Below are positions 1 through 7,925 of a stretch of 32,979 nt of DNA, piece after piece. The stretch is from Actinomycetota bacterium (GTDB lineage Bacteria; Actinomycetota; Acidimicrobiia; Acidimicrobiales; Ilumatobacteraceae), in contig JAUXQB010000011.1 in NCBI GenBank assembly GCA_030685215.1, positions 1-32,979 of the forward strand, given 5' to 3'. The notes under the pieces were generated by a model. The model ran no database searches. It worked only from the letters and a program-made list of their open reading frames with translations, and had not been told where the DNA came from. How positions within the stretch are numbered: the first letter of the stretch is position 1; each line of letters opens with the position of its first letter. The position numbers were made by a program, and so were the translations under genes.

Positions 1-347
1 GTCTCCACCTCGGTGCAGGCAGGGCTGGTGACCCAGCTCATGCCCTGCACACCGAGACCGGCGGCGGCCAGCTCGCCGAGGATGGCCGGATAGCTGGAGT
101 TGCCCGGGAAGTACGCGAAGAACGACGGGTGCTGCCAGTGCGTGAGGCCCGGCACGACCACGCGATCGAGGTCGGCGAGCACGGCCGCGAACGGCTCGAT
201 GTCGGTGGGTGGGTGCTCCGGCAGTGCGGCCCGCACGTCGCCCGGTTCCACTTGGCTCTCCACGGGGTACTGCTCGACGCCCTCCAGGTACTCGGCGATC
301 CAGTCGATGAGCGCATGGCCGTGCGTACGGAAGTCGTCGGGAGTCAC
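1..347 (-). CDS. Aromatic-L-amino-acid decarboxylase family protein (PLP group II), N-terminal part
   Basis: The gene is cut by the window edge; 115 codons of the N-terminus are visible. The frame reads VTPDDFRTHGHALIDWIAEYLE and then HPSFFAYFPGNSSYPAILGELAAAGLGVQG, ending in WVTSPACTEVE. This matches the N-terminal domain of pyridoxal-phosphate group II decarboxylases (DOPA/tryptophan decarboxylase type), where the HPxFFAYFP and SPACTELE segments line the active site. The PLP lysine lies outside the window. The GTG start at 347-345 is chosen because TAGCGT sits exactly seven bases upstream, the leaderless pattern seen across this window. It is divergent from the hydrolase at 420. The substrate cannot be told from this part. 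Confidence 0.85.
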   Translation of the reverse strand, partial: MTPDDFRTHGHALIDWIAEYLEGVEQYPVESQVEPGDVRAALPEHPPTDIEPFAAVLADLDRVVVPGLTHWQHPSFFAYFPGNSSYPAILGELAAAGLGVQGMSWVTSPACTEVE

Positions 348-360
348 GTCGCGTACGCTA
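345..360 (-). promoter_or_regulatory. Leaderless promoter -10 of the decarboxylase gene
   Basis: TAGCGT (360-355), seven bases, then GTG (347-345). There is no Shine-Dalgarno sequence. The transcript would start at or next to the start codon. Confidence 0.6.
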
Positions 361-419
361 ACGGCCGTCGACGGACGCTCCGAGAACCGACCCGACGTGC
401 AGCGACGTATGGAGAGGTC

Positions 420-1193
420 ATGAGCTTCCTTCCGGTCAACGGTCATCTTCTCCACGCAGTCGACTTCGGCAGCGGGCCGACCACGTTCGTCGCCCACGGC
501 GGATGGGTCGGTTCGTGGGAGCTGTGGCAGGAGCCGTTCCAGCGGCTGCAGGCGAACTGGCGATGCGTGTCGTACGACCATCGCGGCGCCGGAGCGTCGA
601 CGTTCCCGGCGGAGTCGATCACTCCCGAGGCACTCGTCGACGACGTGTTCGCGGTGCTCGACCACTACGAGATCGAGCGCTGCGTGCTCGCCGGCGAGTC
701 GCTGGGTGCGCTCACCGCCACCATGGCGGTGCTGCGCGACCCGTCGCGGTTCGAGGGCCTGGTGCTGGTCGACGGAGTGCCGTTCACCGACGGCGCGGTG
801 GACCCGAACGAGCGCGCACAGATGCTCGCCGACTTCCCCGCCTACGTGAAGGCCTTCGTGGCCGCCTGCGTGCCGGAACCCGACAGCGAGCACCTGCGCC
901 GGTGGGGTGAGCAGATCCTGCTGCGCGCGGATCCGGCGGCCGCCGCACAGATGCGCGAGTCGCACATCGCCGCAGCGTTGCGGCCCGACTACGCCGCCAT
1001 CGACGTGCCGACGTTGGTGGTGCACGGCGAGCTCGATGCCATCGTGCCCGTCCAGGCCGCCCACTTCGTCGCCGGCACCATCCCGGGCAGCACACTCGAG
1101 GTGCTGCCCGGCGCCGGACACGTGCCGAGCGTGACCCAGCCCGACGCGCTCGTCGCCGCGATCGACAGGTGGTGGGCGGGCGTCGCCCGCTGA
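420..1193 (+). CDS. Alpha/beta hydrolase
   Basis: A 257-residue alpha/beta-hydrolase-fold protein. The oxyanion-hole motif HGGW is near residues 26-29, and the nucleophile elbow GESLG places Ser94. The likely acid is in GELDAIVP and the catalytic His is in GAGHVPS near the C-terminus, so the triad is complete. There is no signal peptide, so it is probably cytosolic. The substrate is unknown; the family includes esterases, lactonases and C-C hydrolases. The ATG at 420 is favoured because homology begins at MSFLPVNGH; a degenerate hexamer TATGGA lies six bases upstream. It is divergent from the decarboxylase and is followed 26 bases later by a second hydrolase with its own promoter. Confidence 0.85.
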   Translation: MSFLPVNGHLLHAVDFGSGPTTFVAHGGWVGSWELWQEPFQRLQANWRCVSYDHRGAGASTFPAESITPEALVDDVFAVLDHYEIERCVLAGESLGALTATMAVLRDPSRFEGLVLVDGVPFTDGAVDPNERAQMLADFPAYVKAFVAACVPEPDSEHLRRWGEQILLRADPAAAAQMRESHIAAALRPDYAAIDVPTLVVHGELDAIVPVQAAHFVAGTIPGSTLEVLPGAGHVPSVTQPDALVAAIDRWWAGVAR

Positions 1194-1206
1194 TCACCTC
1201 ACCGGG

Positions 1207-1222
1207 TACGGTGCGCGCCATG
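1207..1222 (+). promoter_or_regulatory. Leaderless promoter -10 of the epoxide-hydrolase-like gene
   Basis: TACGGT (1207-1212), seven bases, then ATG (1220). No ribosome binding site is present. This fixes the start 51 bases inside the longest possible reading frame. Confidence 0.6.
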
Positions 1223-2149
1223 ACGGCCGCGCACATCGATCCCGCTCGCTTCCAGGTGCACCACGCATCGCCGCGTGGCTTCGCACAGGCGTACGTGCGC
1301 GAAGGGGTGGGCGGTGTGCCGCTCGTCTGCGTGCACGGGTGGCCGGAATCCAAGCGCGTGTTCTGGAAGGTGATCCAGCCGCTGGCCGCGGCCGGGTTCG
1401 AGGTGATCGTGCCGGACCTGCGCGGGTTCGGCGACAGTGCGCTCGGCCCCGACGGCTTCCACGACGTGGCCAGCCACAGCCACGACCTCTACTCGTTGGT
1501 GCACGACCACCTCGGACACGAACGTGTGGTGCTGCTCGGAGGCGACCTCGGTGGCCCTGTCATCCAGGACCTGGCGCTGCGCCATCCCGAGTGGGTGGAT
1601 CGGATGGTGCTGTTCAACTCGCCGTTGCCGTACCTGAAGGACGAGATGGCGGGACTCACGGGCACCCGACCGGCGGCCGAGGCCGCCGACTACTTCCTGC
1701 GCCAGGGCACCGATCCCGACGGCCTCGCCGCCGAGCTGACCACCACCGACCAGCGCCGCCGCTACATCGCCACGTTCTACGGCAGCAGGTTCTGGGCGCA
1801 CCCCGGCGCGTTCGCTGCACCGGGGGAGGTCGACTTCCACACCGAGCCGTTCGGCGACGCGGCCTCGCTGCGCGCGAGCTTCGGCGGCTACGAGAGCGTC
1901 TTCGACCCAGCGGCCCGCTCGGAGCCGTCGCTGCTGGCCAAGAACGAGACCACCCGTACGTTGCTGCTGTACGGCCCGAGCGACCACGTCATCTATCCCG
2001 CGTTCGACCGCATGGCGGCGCTGGTGTTCCCGAACCACGTCGGCCCGTTCCTGCTGCGCGACTGCGGTCACTTCGTGCCGTGGGAAGCACCGCACGCACT
2101 CACCAGCGGCACCGTCGCGTTCTGCAGCGACCTGCTCGCGGCCAGCTGA
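1220..2149 (+). CDS. Epoxide hydrolase / haloalkane dehalogenase-like alpha/beta hydrolase
   Basis: A 309-residue alpha/beta hydrolase. HGWP (residues 39-42) is the oxyanion motif typical of epoxide hydrolases and haloalkane dehalogenases. The nucleophile elbow is GGDLGG with Asp109 in place of the serine found in the neighbour at 420, so catalysis should go through an alkyl-enzyme ester and not an acyl-serine. The acid is probably in PSDHVIYP and the base is His in CGHFVPWE. A helical cap of about 100 residues (roughly 130-230) carries several Tyr and Trp residues. Epoxide hydrolase is the more likely reading because the dehalogenase halide-binding Trp directly after the nucleophile is Leu here. 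It is convergent with the lipoprotein at 2165. Confidence 0.83.
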   Translation: MTAAHIDPARFQVHHASPRGFAQAYVREGVGGVPLVCVHGWPESKRVFWKVIQPLAAAGFEVIVPDLRGFGDSALGPDGFHDVASHSHDLYSLVHDHLGHERVVLLGGDLGGPVIQDLALRHPEWVDRMVLFNSPLPYLKDEMAGLTGTRPAAEAADYFLRQGTDPDGLAAELTTTDQRRRYIATFYGSRFWAHPGAFAAPGEVDFHTEPFGDAASLRASFGGYESVFDPAARSEPSLLAKNETTRTLLLYGPSDHVIYPAFDRMAALVFPNHVGPFLLRDCGHFVPWEAPHALTSGTVAFCSDLLAAS

Positions 2150-2154
2150 CCGGC

Positions 2155-2175
2155 TCGGCGACCGTCAGTCGCCGA
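2155..2175. terminator. Hairpin between convergent genes
   Basis: A perfect 8-bp stem, TCGGCGAC / GTCGCCGA, with the 5-base loop CGTCA. It starts just after the stop of the epoxide-hydrolase-like gene and covers the last codons of the convergent lipoprotein gene. There is no T-tract, which is common for actinobacterial terminators. It could serve both directions. Confidence 0.45.
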
Positions 2176-2686
2176 TGCCACCTTCGACCAGCTTCTCCCA
2201 GGTGGCCGGACCGACGACGCCGTCGGCGACGAGGCCCCGCGAGGTCTGGAAGTTCTTCACCGCGGTCTCGGTGCCGGCCCCGAAGCGACCGTCGGCGGCC
2301 GCCGGGAAGCCGAGCAGGGTGAGGCGCTCCTGCAGGAACACGACGCCGTCGCCGCAGTCGCCACGGCGCATGGTGTCGTTGATGGTGACCACCCGGCACG
2401 GCACCGTTGTCGGCGCTGCCGTTGCCGGTGGCGCGGTGGCCGGCGCGGCCGTCGCAGGAGCGGCCGTTGCGGGAGCGGCCGTTGTCTCGGCGGCGGCGGC
2501 GCTGGTGGTGGTGTCGGCCAGGCTGGTGGTGGAGTCGGCCGCGGTCGAGGTCGAGGTCGACGTGGACAGTTCCGTGGTCGAGGCTCCGGTGGTGGAGCCG
2601 GATGCGTCGAGGCGCTCGCTGGCGTCGCTGCTGCATGCCGCGGCCCCCAGCAGCGCGAGTGAGAGGAGCAACACTCTGCGTGTCAT
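2165..2686 (-). CDS. Peptidoglycan-binding domain lipoprotein
   Basis: A 173-residue exported protein. MTRR is followed by a hydrophobic core and then GAAAC, placing the likely lipidated Cys at 18; position -3 is Ala, so the lipobox is weak. Residues about 20-100 are a Thr/Ser/Ala/Pro linker that includes four AAPAT-type repeats. The C-terminal 75 residues carry a PG_binding_1 domain, with RGDCGDGVVFLQERL, DGRFGAGTETAVKNFQ and DGVVGPATWEKL. It probably anchors at the membrane and binds peptidoglycan through the C-terminal domain. The ATG at 2686 is chosen because it opens the signal peptide; the frame stays open upstream but without homology. A second lipoprotein gene ends 44 bases upstream on the same strand. 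Confidence 0.8.
   Translation of the reverse strand: MTRRVLLLSLALLGAAACSSDASERLDASGSTTGASTTELSTSTSTSTAADSTTSLADTTTSAAAAETTAAPATAAPATAAPATAPPATAAPTTVPCRVVTINDTMRRGDCGDGVVFLQERLTLLGFPAAADGRFGAGTETAVKNFQTSRGLVADGVVGPATWEKLVEGGIGD
2421..2480. repeat. Four 15-bp tandem repeats in the lipoprotein linker
   Basis: Units start at 2421, 2436, 2451 and 2466. The last two are nearly identical (GTCGCAGGAGCGGCC and GTTGCGGGAGCGGCC). They encode the AAPAT/APPAT repeats of the linker, so length variation by slippage would stay in frame. Confidence 0.75.
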
Positions 2687-2730
2687 CGCACCAGTCAAAC
2701 ACACGCCGACCAGGCGCGAGCGGGACGGTC

Positions 2731-3135
2731 TCAGTCGCGAGGCGAGCCGGCCACGGGCTCGGGCGCGGGCTCGTCGACCTGGTTCATCACCGCGTCGCGC
2801 GCCCGCACGCTGCGCGTGATGCGCCACCCGATGAACCCCATGCCGCTCATCAGCACGGCGAAGGTGAGGTACATGCGCCAGCCGCCCTTGCTCTTCGACC
2901 CGCAGTCGGGTCGCTGCACGGTGCCGACGCACGAACTGAGGTTCTCGTCGGGCAGGAACTCGTTGTCGCCGATGCCGGTACCGGTCGTGTCGACGGTGGC
3001 CGACTGCCCGGTGGCCGGGCTGTTGGCCGACTCCGCCGCCTGGTAGGGGTTGTCGCCACTGCAGCCGGCGAGCACGGTGAGCCCGCCGACGACGGCGATG
3101 GCGAGCACGGCGAACGGGCGCGGCATCCGGGTCAT
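2731..3135 (-). CDS. Putative lipoprotein with C-terminal membrane segment, function unknown
   Basis: A 134-residue protein that I do not recognise. Residues 8-25 form a signal peptide ending in LAGC, with Cys25 as the lipidation site. The middle is polar, with a possible disulfide pair Cys69/Cys78. Residues about 87-104 form a second hydrophobic segment ([17 protein letters not shown]) followed by an Arg-rich stretch, RITRSVRAR, that suits the cytosolic face. The C-terminus is acidic and Pro-rich. If both predictions hold, the protein has an outside loop held by a lipid at one end and a membrane helix at the other. Start choices are ATG 3135 or ATG 3144 (three residues longer). It is divergent from guaA. 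Confidence 0.7.
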   Translation of the reverse strand: MTRMPRPFAVLAIAVVGGLTVLAGCSGDNPYQAAESANSPATGQSATVDTTGTGIGDNEFLPDENLSSCVGTVQRPDCGSKSKGGWRMYLTFAVLMSGMGFIGWRITRSVRARDAVMNQVDEPAPEPVAGSPRD

Positions 3136-3213
3136 GGCGCACATCGTCGCACCGGTTGGTGCGATTCGCACCGCGTGCCGGTGTGAATGTGGGCGCGCAG
3201 CACGGTCACCCCC

Positions 3214-3229
3214 TACCATCGCTGGAATG
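3214..3229 (+). promoter_or_regulatory. Leaderless promoter -10 of guaA
   Basis: TACCAT (3214-3219), seven bases, then ATG (3227). No ribosome binding site is present. Confidence 0.6.
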
Positions 3230-4777
3230 GTGCAACGCACACACACGGTGTTGGTGGTCGACTTCGGAGCGCAGTACGCGCAGCTGATCGCTCGGCGGGT
3301 GCGTGAGCTCAACGTCTATTCCGAGATCGTGCCGCACCGCATCACCGCGGCCGAGCTGGCCGCCAAGGAACCGTCGGCCATCATCCTGTCGGGCGGCCCG
3401 AAGAGCGTGCACGTCGACGGCGCGCCGTCACTCGACCCGGCCATCTACGACCTGGGCGTCCCCATCCTCGGCATCTGCTACGGCGTGCAGCTCATCGCAC
3501 AACAGCTCGGTGGCACCGTCGGTCGCGGCATGCGTGGCGAGTACGGCCGCGCGAAGGCCACGCTCACCGGCGACGGGGGCACGCTGCTGGCCGATCTGCC
3601 GGCCGAGCAGGACGTGTGGATGAGCCACTTCGACGCGGTCACCGAGGTGCCCGCGGGCTTCGTGGCCACGGCCTCCACGCCCGACGCGCCCGTCGCCGCG
3701 ATGGAGCATCCGGGCCGCAAGATCTGGGGTGTGCAGTGGCACCCGGAGGTGGTGCACACGCCCAACGGCATGGCGGTGCTGCAGCACTTCCTGCACGACC
3801 TGGCGGGCTGCGAACCGAACTGGACCATGGGGTCGATCATCGACGAGCAGGTCGCCGCGGTGCGCGCGCAGGTGGGCAGCGGCCGGGTGATCTGCGCCCT
3901 CAGCGGCGGCGTCGACTCGGCCGTGGCCGCGGCGCTCGTGCACAAGGCCATCGGTCACCAGCTGGTGTGCATCTACGTCGACACCGGCCTGATGCGGCTG
4001 AACGAGAGCGACCAGGTGGTCGAGACGTTCAAGCGCAACATGGGCATCGAGCTCATCCACGTGAGCGCCGGCCCCCGTTACTTCGAGAAGCTGGCCGGCG
4101 TCGTGGAGCCGGAGGCGAAGCGCAAGGTGATCGGCGAGCTGTTCGTGCGCATCTTCGAGGAGCACACCGGCGGGCTCAGCGATGCCGAGTACCTGGTGCA
4201 GGGCACGCTGTACCCCGATGTCATCGAGAGCGGCGGCAGCGACGGCACCGCCTCGGTGATCAAGAGCCACCACAACGTCGGGGGCCTGCCCGACGACATG
4301 ACGCTGAAGCTGGTCGAGCCGCTGCGCGACCTGTTCAAGGACGAAGTTCGCAAGCTGGGCAAGGAGCTCGGGCTGCCCGACGAGATCGTGTTGCGCCAGC
4401 CGTTCCCCGGGCCCGGCCTCGGTGTGCGCATCCTGGGCGAGGTCACCCCGGAGCGGGTCACCACGCTGCAACACGCCGACGCCATCGTGCGCGACGAGAT
4501 CCACAAGGCCGGTCTCGAGCGCGAGCTGTGGCAGAGCTTCGCCGTGCTCGCCGCCGACGTGCGGTCGGTGGGCGTGATGGGCGACGAACGCACCTACGCC
4601 CACCCCATCATCATCCGCGCGGTCACCAGCGACGACGCGATGACCGCCGACTGGGCGCGGCTGCCCTACGACCTGCTCGAGACGATGTCGAACCGCATCA
4701 TCAACGAGGTCAGCGGTGTCAACCGGGTGGTGTACGACATCACCAGCAAGCCGCCGGGCACCATCGAGTGGGAATAG
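3227..4777 (+). CDS. guaA: GMP synthase (glutamine-hydrolysing)
   Basis: A 516-residue protein of full family length. It converts XMP, ATP and glutamine to GMP, the last step of guanine nucleotide synthesis. The N-terminal class I glutamine amidotransferase domain (about 1-195) has the nucleophile Cys84 in GICYGVQ and His172/Glu174 in WHPEVVH. The ATP pyrophosphatase domain follows, with the P-loop SGGVDS at 226-231. The C-terminal dimerisation domain ends in the hallmark [20 protein letters not shown]. All catalytic residues are present. The start is fixed by the family N-terminus ([12 protein letters not shown]) and by the leaderless promoter; the 177 bases of open frame upstream are not coding. 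Confidence 0.98.
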   Translation: MVQRTHTVLVVDFGAQYAQLIARRVRELNVYSEIVPHRITAAELAAKEPSAIILSGGPKSVHVDGAPSLDPAIYDLGVPILGICYGVQLIAQQLGGTVGRGMRGEYGRAKATLTGDGGTLLADLPAEQDVWMSHFDAVTEVPAGFVATASTPDAPVAAMEHPGRKIWGVQWHPEVVHTPNGMAVLQHFLHDLAGCEPNWTMGSIIDEQVAAVRAQVGSGRVICALSGGVDSAVAAALVHKAIGHQLVCIYVDTGLMRLNESDQVVETFKRNMGIELIHVSAGPRYFEKLAGVVEPEAKRKVIGELFVRIFEEHTGGLSDAEYLVQGTLYPDVIESGGSDGTASVIKSHHNVGGLPDDMTLKLVEPLRDLFKDEVRKLGKELGLPDEIVLRQPFPGPGLGVRILGEVTPERVTTLQHADAIVRDEIHKAGLERELWQSFAVLAADVRSVGVMGDERTYAHPIIIRAVTSDDAMTADWARLPYDLLETMSNRIINEVSGVNRVVYDITSKPPGTIEWE

Positions 4778-4862
4778 GCGAATGGGAACAGGCCGGCGAG
4801 TCGGCGGGATCGTCACGATGTGTCATTCGTCTGCCCGGTTCGCAATGCATTCGTAACATTGC

Positions 4863-4881
4863 TAGCCTGTCGCTCGTCATG
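4863..4881 (+). promoter_or_regulatory. Putative promoter -10 of the NlpC/P60 gene
   Basis: TAGCCT (4863-4868), ten bases, then ATG (4879). A start about seven bases after the hexamer gives at most a 3-4 base leader. There is no ribosome binding site. Confidence 0.45.
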
Positions 4882-6090
4882 TCCTCCCGCCCCTCGATCC
4901 GTACAGTGCTCGCCGCGTCCACCCTCGTGGTCAGTTTCCTCGCCGCACCGCTCACGGTGCAGGCCGGCGGAGTCGACGAGGCGGAGCGCAAGGTCGAACA
5001 GGTGCTCGAAGACCTCGACAACCTGCGCAACCAGCTCGACCAGATCGACCGCGACTACGGTGTGGCCCTCGACCGCCAGGAAGAGCTCGCCGTCGAGATC
5101 CAGGCGTCGCAGGCTCGTGTCGACGAACTGTCGCTCGAACTGGGTGGCGTCGAGTCCGCACTGCAGCAGATCGCGGTCGACCGCTTCACCTCCGGCGACT
5201 CGCTCGGCCTCAGCCCCATCTTCTCCGACGCCGACACCTACAGCCAGGCCGAACAGCGCGCGGCCCTGGGCCTGGTGGCCATCGACACCGGCGAAGGCGA
5301 CATCGACCGCCTGCAGTACCTGGTCGACGAGCTCGCCGACGAGCGAGCCTCCCTCGACCAGAAGCAGCAGGAAGCGGCGTCGCTGATCGCGACGCTCGAG
5401 CAGCAGCGCACCGACTTCCAAGCGCTGGAAGAGGCCTACGTCGTCAAGGAGGCGGAAGCTCGCGCCGAGCTCGGCGATGCTCGCCTGCAGGCCGAGGAAG
5501 AGCGCCGAGCCGCCGCTGCAGCCGCTCGTGCAGCCGAAGAAGCTGCTGCTGCCGCCGCTGCAGCGGCGGCGAACAACAACGCCAACACTGGGAACAACGG
5601 CAACGTCGGCGGCGGAACCACCACCCCGCGCGGCGGAGGCGGCAACACCGGCGGCTCCGGGTCGGGTTCCGGCGGTGGCGGCTCCACTCCCGCCCCCACA
5701 CCGGCTCCGGCACCCACGCCTGCGGCACCGCCCGTCTCCGGCAAGGCGGGCACCGCGGTCGCTGCTGCGTACAGCCAGCTCGGCGTTCCCTACAAGTACG
5801 CCACCTCGTCGCCCGGCGTCAACTTCGACTGCTCCGGCCTCACCAAGTACGCATGGGGCCGTGCCGGCGTGTCGTTGCCGCACCAGAGTCGTGCGCAGTA
5901 CGCCAGCGTGCCGCACGTCTCCAAGACCGAGGCGCAGCCCGGCGACCTCATCTTCTACTACTCGCCGATCGGGCACGTCGGCATCTACATCGGCAACGGA
6001 CAACTCATTCACGCACCGCAGACCGGCGACGTCGTCAAGATCTCCACCGTCAACTGGGGCAAGGTGGTCGGCGTCGGCCGACCCGGCTGA
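4879..6090 (+). CDS. Secreted NlpC/P60 peptidoglycan endopeptidase with coiled coil
   Basis: A 403-residue exported cell-wall hydrolase, similar in design to RipA-type enzymes. The signal peptide covers residues 1-29 with probable cleavage at VQA|GG. Residues about 32-235 are a long coiled coil rich in Glu, Gln, Leu and Ala, ending in an Ala-rich run. A flexible Asn/Gly/Ser/Pro/Thr linker spans about 236-290. The C-terminal NlpC/P60 domain has Cys318 in FDCSGLTKYAW, His366 in GHVGIYIG and His378 in QLIHAP, a complete Cys-His-His set for cutting D-Glu-meso-DAP type stem peptides. In this family coiled coils often keep the enzyme inactive or bind FtsEX-like partners; no partner gene is adjacent. 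The start is placed at the signal peptide Met. Confidence 0.92.
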   Translation: MSSRPSIRTVLAASTLVVSFLAAPLTVQAGGVDEAERKVEQVLEDLDNLRNQLDQIDRDYGVALDRQEELAVEIQASQARVDELSLELGGVESALQQIAVDRFTSGDSLGLSPIFSDADTYSQAEQRAALGLVAIDTGEGDIDRLQYLVDELADERASLDQKQQEAASLIATLEQQRTDFQALEEAYVVKEAEARAELGDARLQAEEERRAAAAAARAAEEAAAAAAAAAANNNANTGNNGNVGGGTTTPRGGGGNTGGSGSGSGGGGSTPAPTPAPAPTPAAPPVSGKAGTAVAAAYSQLGVPYKYATSSPGVNFDCSGLTKYAWGRAGVSLPHQSRAQYASVPHVSKTEAQPGDLIFYYSPIGHVGIYIGNGQLIHAPQTGDVVKISTVNWGKVVGVGRPG

Positions 6091-6111
6091 GTCACGGCTG
6101 CCCTCGCGGAC

Positions 6112-6127
6112 TACGGTCCACCTCGTG
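6112..6127 (+). promoter_or_regulatory. Leaderless promoter -10 of the phosphotransferase/hydrolase pair
   Basis: TACGGT (6112-6117), seven bases, then GTG (6125). It selects the GTG start. Confidence 0.6.
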
Positions 6128-7147
6128 CAGGGCATCTCCATCGAACCGGTCACGCAGTGGCTGGTCAGCAACATCCCGGGCGCGGTCGCGCCGTTCACCT
6201 TCGATCTCATCGCGGGTGGCAGGTCCAACCTCACCTTCAAGGTCACCGGCGCCGACGGCACCTGCTTCGTGCTGCGCCGGCCGCCGCTCGGCCACGTGCT
6301 GGCCACAGCGCACGACATGGCCCGTGAGCACCGCATCATCGCCGCCGTCGGTCGCACCAGCGTGCCGGTGCCGCCGGCGCTGGGTGTGTGCACCGACGAG
6401 TCGGTGAACGGTGCCCCCTTCTACGTGATGGGCTACGTGGCCGGCGTCGTGCTCGACAGCCCCGACAAGGCTGCCGCGCTGCCGTACGATCTGCGCGTCA
6501 CCGCCAGCGAGCACCTCATCGACGTGCTCGCCGACCTTCACGCGGTCGACGTCGACGAGGTTGGCCTCGGCGACCTGGCCAAGCGCGAGGGCTACGTGGA
6601 GCGCCAGGTGAAGCGCTGGAGCACCCAGTGGGAGCAATCGAAGACCCGCGAGCTGCCGGCCATCGACGAAGTGGCGCGGCGACTGCGCGAGCGACTGCCG
6701 CAGCAGCACGGCGTGTCGATCGCGCACGGCGACTACCGGTTCGGCAACTGCCTGGTCGACGTGCAGGCCGGCCGAGTGGCGGCCGTGCTCGACTGGGAGC
6801 TGTGCACGCTCGGCGACCCGCTCGCCGACGTCGGCTACCTGGGCGTGTACTGGTTCGACGGCGAAGCCGCCAACATCCGGTCGAACGACCCCACCCCGGC
6901 CGGTGGCTTCCCGCGCTACGCCGAACTGCTCGATCGCTACGCGACGCGGACCGGGCGCGACCTCAGCGGCATCGGCTACTACGTCGCATTCAGCTGCTGG
7001 CGGTTGGCCGTCATCAGCGAGGGGGTGTACTCGCGCTTCCTGCACGGGGCGATGGGCACGCAGGAAGGCGTCGACCTCGACGGCTTCAAGACCGGCACCG
7101 AGGCGCTCGCCGAGCGGGCGCTGGAAGCGATGCGGAAGCTGTCGTGA
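6125..7147 (+). CDS. Phosphotransferase family protein (APH / ACAD10-like)
   Basis: A 340-residue aminoglycoside-phosphotransferase-fold kinase of the type often encoded with acyl-CoA dehydrogenases and fatty-acid genes (ACAD10 N-terminal-like). The N-lobe has GGRSNLTFKV and a VLRRPP segment with the ATP-binding region. The catalytic loop is HGDYRFGN (His201, Asp203), and the metal-binding DWE motif is at Asp223 in LDWELCTLGDPLADVGYL. In studied relatives the role is phosphorylation of hydroxyacyl substrates; the substrate here is not known. The GTG start has a leaderless promoter. Its stop overlaps the next gene's GTG by four bases, so the two are translationally coupled. Confidence 0.88.
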   Translation: MQGISIEPVTQWLVSNIPGAVAPFTFDLIAGGRSNLTFKVTGADGTCFVLRRPPLGHVLATAHDMAREHRIIAAVGRTSVPVPPALGVCTDESVNGAPFYVMGYVAGVVLDSPDKAAALPYDLRVTASEHLIDVLADLHAVDVDEVGLGDLAKREGYVERQVKRWSTQWEQSKTRELPAIDEVARRLRERLPQQHGVSIAHGDYRFGNCLVDVQAGRVAAVLDWELCTLGDPLADVGYLGVYWFDGEAANIRSNDPTPAGGFPRYAELLDRYATRTGRDLSGIGYYVAFSCWRLAVISEGVYSRFLHGAMGTQEGVDLDGFKTGTEALAERALEAMRKLS

Positions 7148-7917
7148 CGAAGACGCCCGCCGACGCGAAGGTGCCGCCCGTGCTGCAGGGCTGGGAGCAC
7201 AGCGAGTTCACCGCGGCCGGCTACACGCGCGACGTGTACCGCCGCGGCACCGGCCCGGGTGTGGTGGTCGTGCACGAGATACCGGGCATCACGCCGGCGG
7301 TCGCCGCGTTCGCGAACGACCTCGTGGCCGAAGGCTTCACGGTGCTGATGCCGTCGCTGGTCGGCACTCCCGGCAAAGAAGTCAGCAATGCGTACGTCGC
7401 CCAGTCGATGGTGAAGGTGTGCATCGCCCGTGAGTTCACGCACTGGGCGCTCGACCAGACCTCGCCCATCATCGGTTGGTTGCGCGCCCTGGCCCGCAAC
7501 CTGCACGCGGAGGTCGGCGGTCCCGGAGTGGGCGCCGTGGGCATGTGCTTCAGCGGTGGCTTCGCGCTGGCGATGATGGTCGACGACATCATGGTGGCGC
7601 CGGTGCTCAGCCAGCCGTCGCTGCCGTTCGCCGCGGGTGGCGCCTCACGACGCGCGGATCTCAACCTGTCGCCCGACGACGCGCTCACGGTGGCGCGCCG
7701 CGCGGCGGAAGGGTGTCAGGTGCTCGGGCTGCGGTTCACCGGCGACCCACTCGTCGGCACCCGCTTCGACTCACTGCGCGAACTGTTGGGCGACGCGTTC
7801 ATCGCCGTGGAACTGCCCAGTTCCACCAAGCGCGACCACTCCGTGCTCACCGAGCAGCGAGACGAACCCAGCGTGGCGAGAGTCGTCCAGTTCTTCCACG
7901 ACAAGCTCCGCGCCTGA
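7144..7917 (+). CDS. Dienelactone hydrolase family protein
   Basis: A 257-residue alpha/beta hydrolase of the dienelactone hydrolase family. The nucleophile elbow GMCFSGG places Cys135 where the family has its thiol nucleophile. Glu45 in VVHEIPGI corresponds to the conserved Glu that tunes it. The acid and base are likely Asp in TGDPLVG and His in KRDHSVL. Members hydrolyse dienelactones in aromatic-ring degradation, but many do other lactone or ester work. The GTG start at 7144 lies in the GTGA overlap with the kinase stop. The gene is convergent with the acyl-CoA synthetase, with 8 bases between stops. Confidence 0.87.
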   Translation: MTKTPADAKVPPVLQGWEHSEFTAAGYTRDVYRRGTGPGVVVVHEIPGITPAVAAFANDLVAEGFTVLMPSLVGTPGKEVSNAYVAQSMVKVCIAREFTHWALDQTSPIIGWLRALARNLHAEVGGPGVGAVGMCFSGGFALAMMVDDIMVAPVLSQPSLPFAAGGASRRADLNLSPDDALTVARRAAEGCQVLGLRFTGDPLVGTRFDSLRELLGDAFIAVELPSSTKRDHSVLTEQRDEPSVARVVQFFHDKLRA

Positions 7918-7925
7918 CGCCACCG

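Noticed and set aside
4793-4806. Small inverted repeat GCCG/CGGC after guaA
   Set aside because: A four-bp stem is too weak to call a terminator, and no riboswitch-like structure is evident in this 101-base gap.
3616-4878. Long plus-strand frame running into the NlpC/P60 gene
   Set aside because: The part before 4879 is a shifted reading of guaA. A signal peptide starts exactly at 4879.
5477-5760. Ala- and Gly/Ser-rich repeats in the NlpC/P60 gene
   Set aside because: These are ordinary linker and coiled-coil composition with no exact repeat unit long enough to report.
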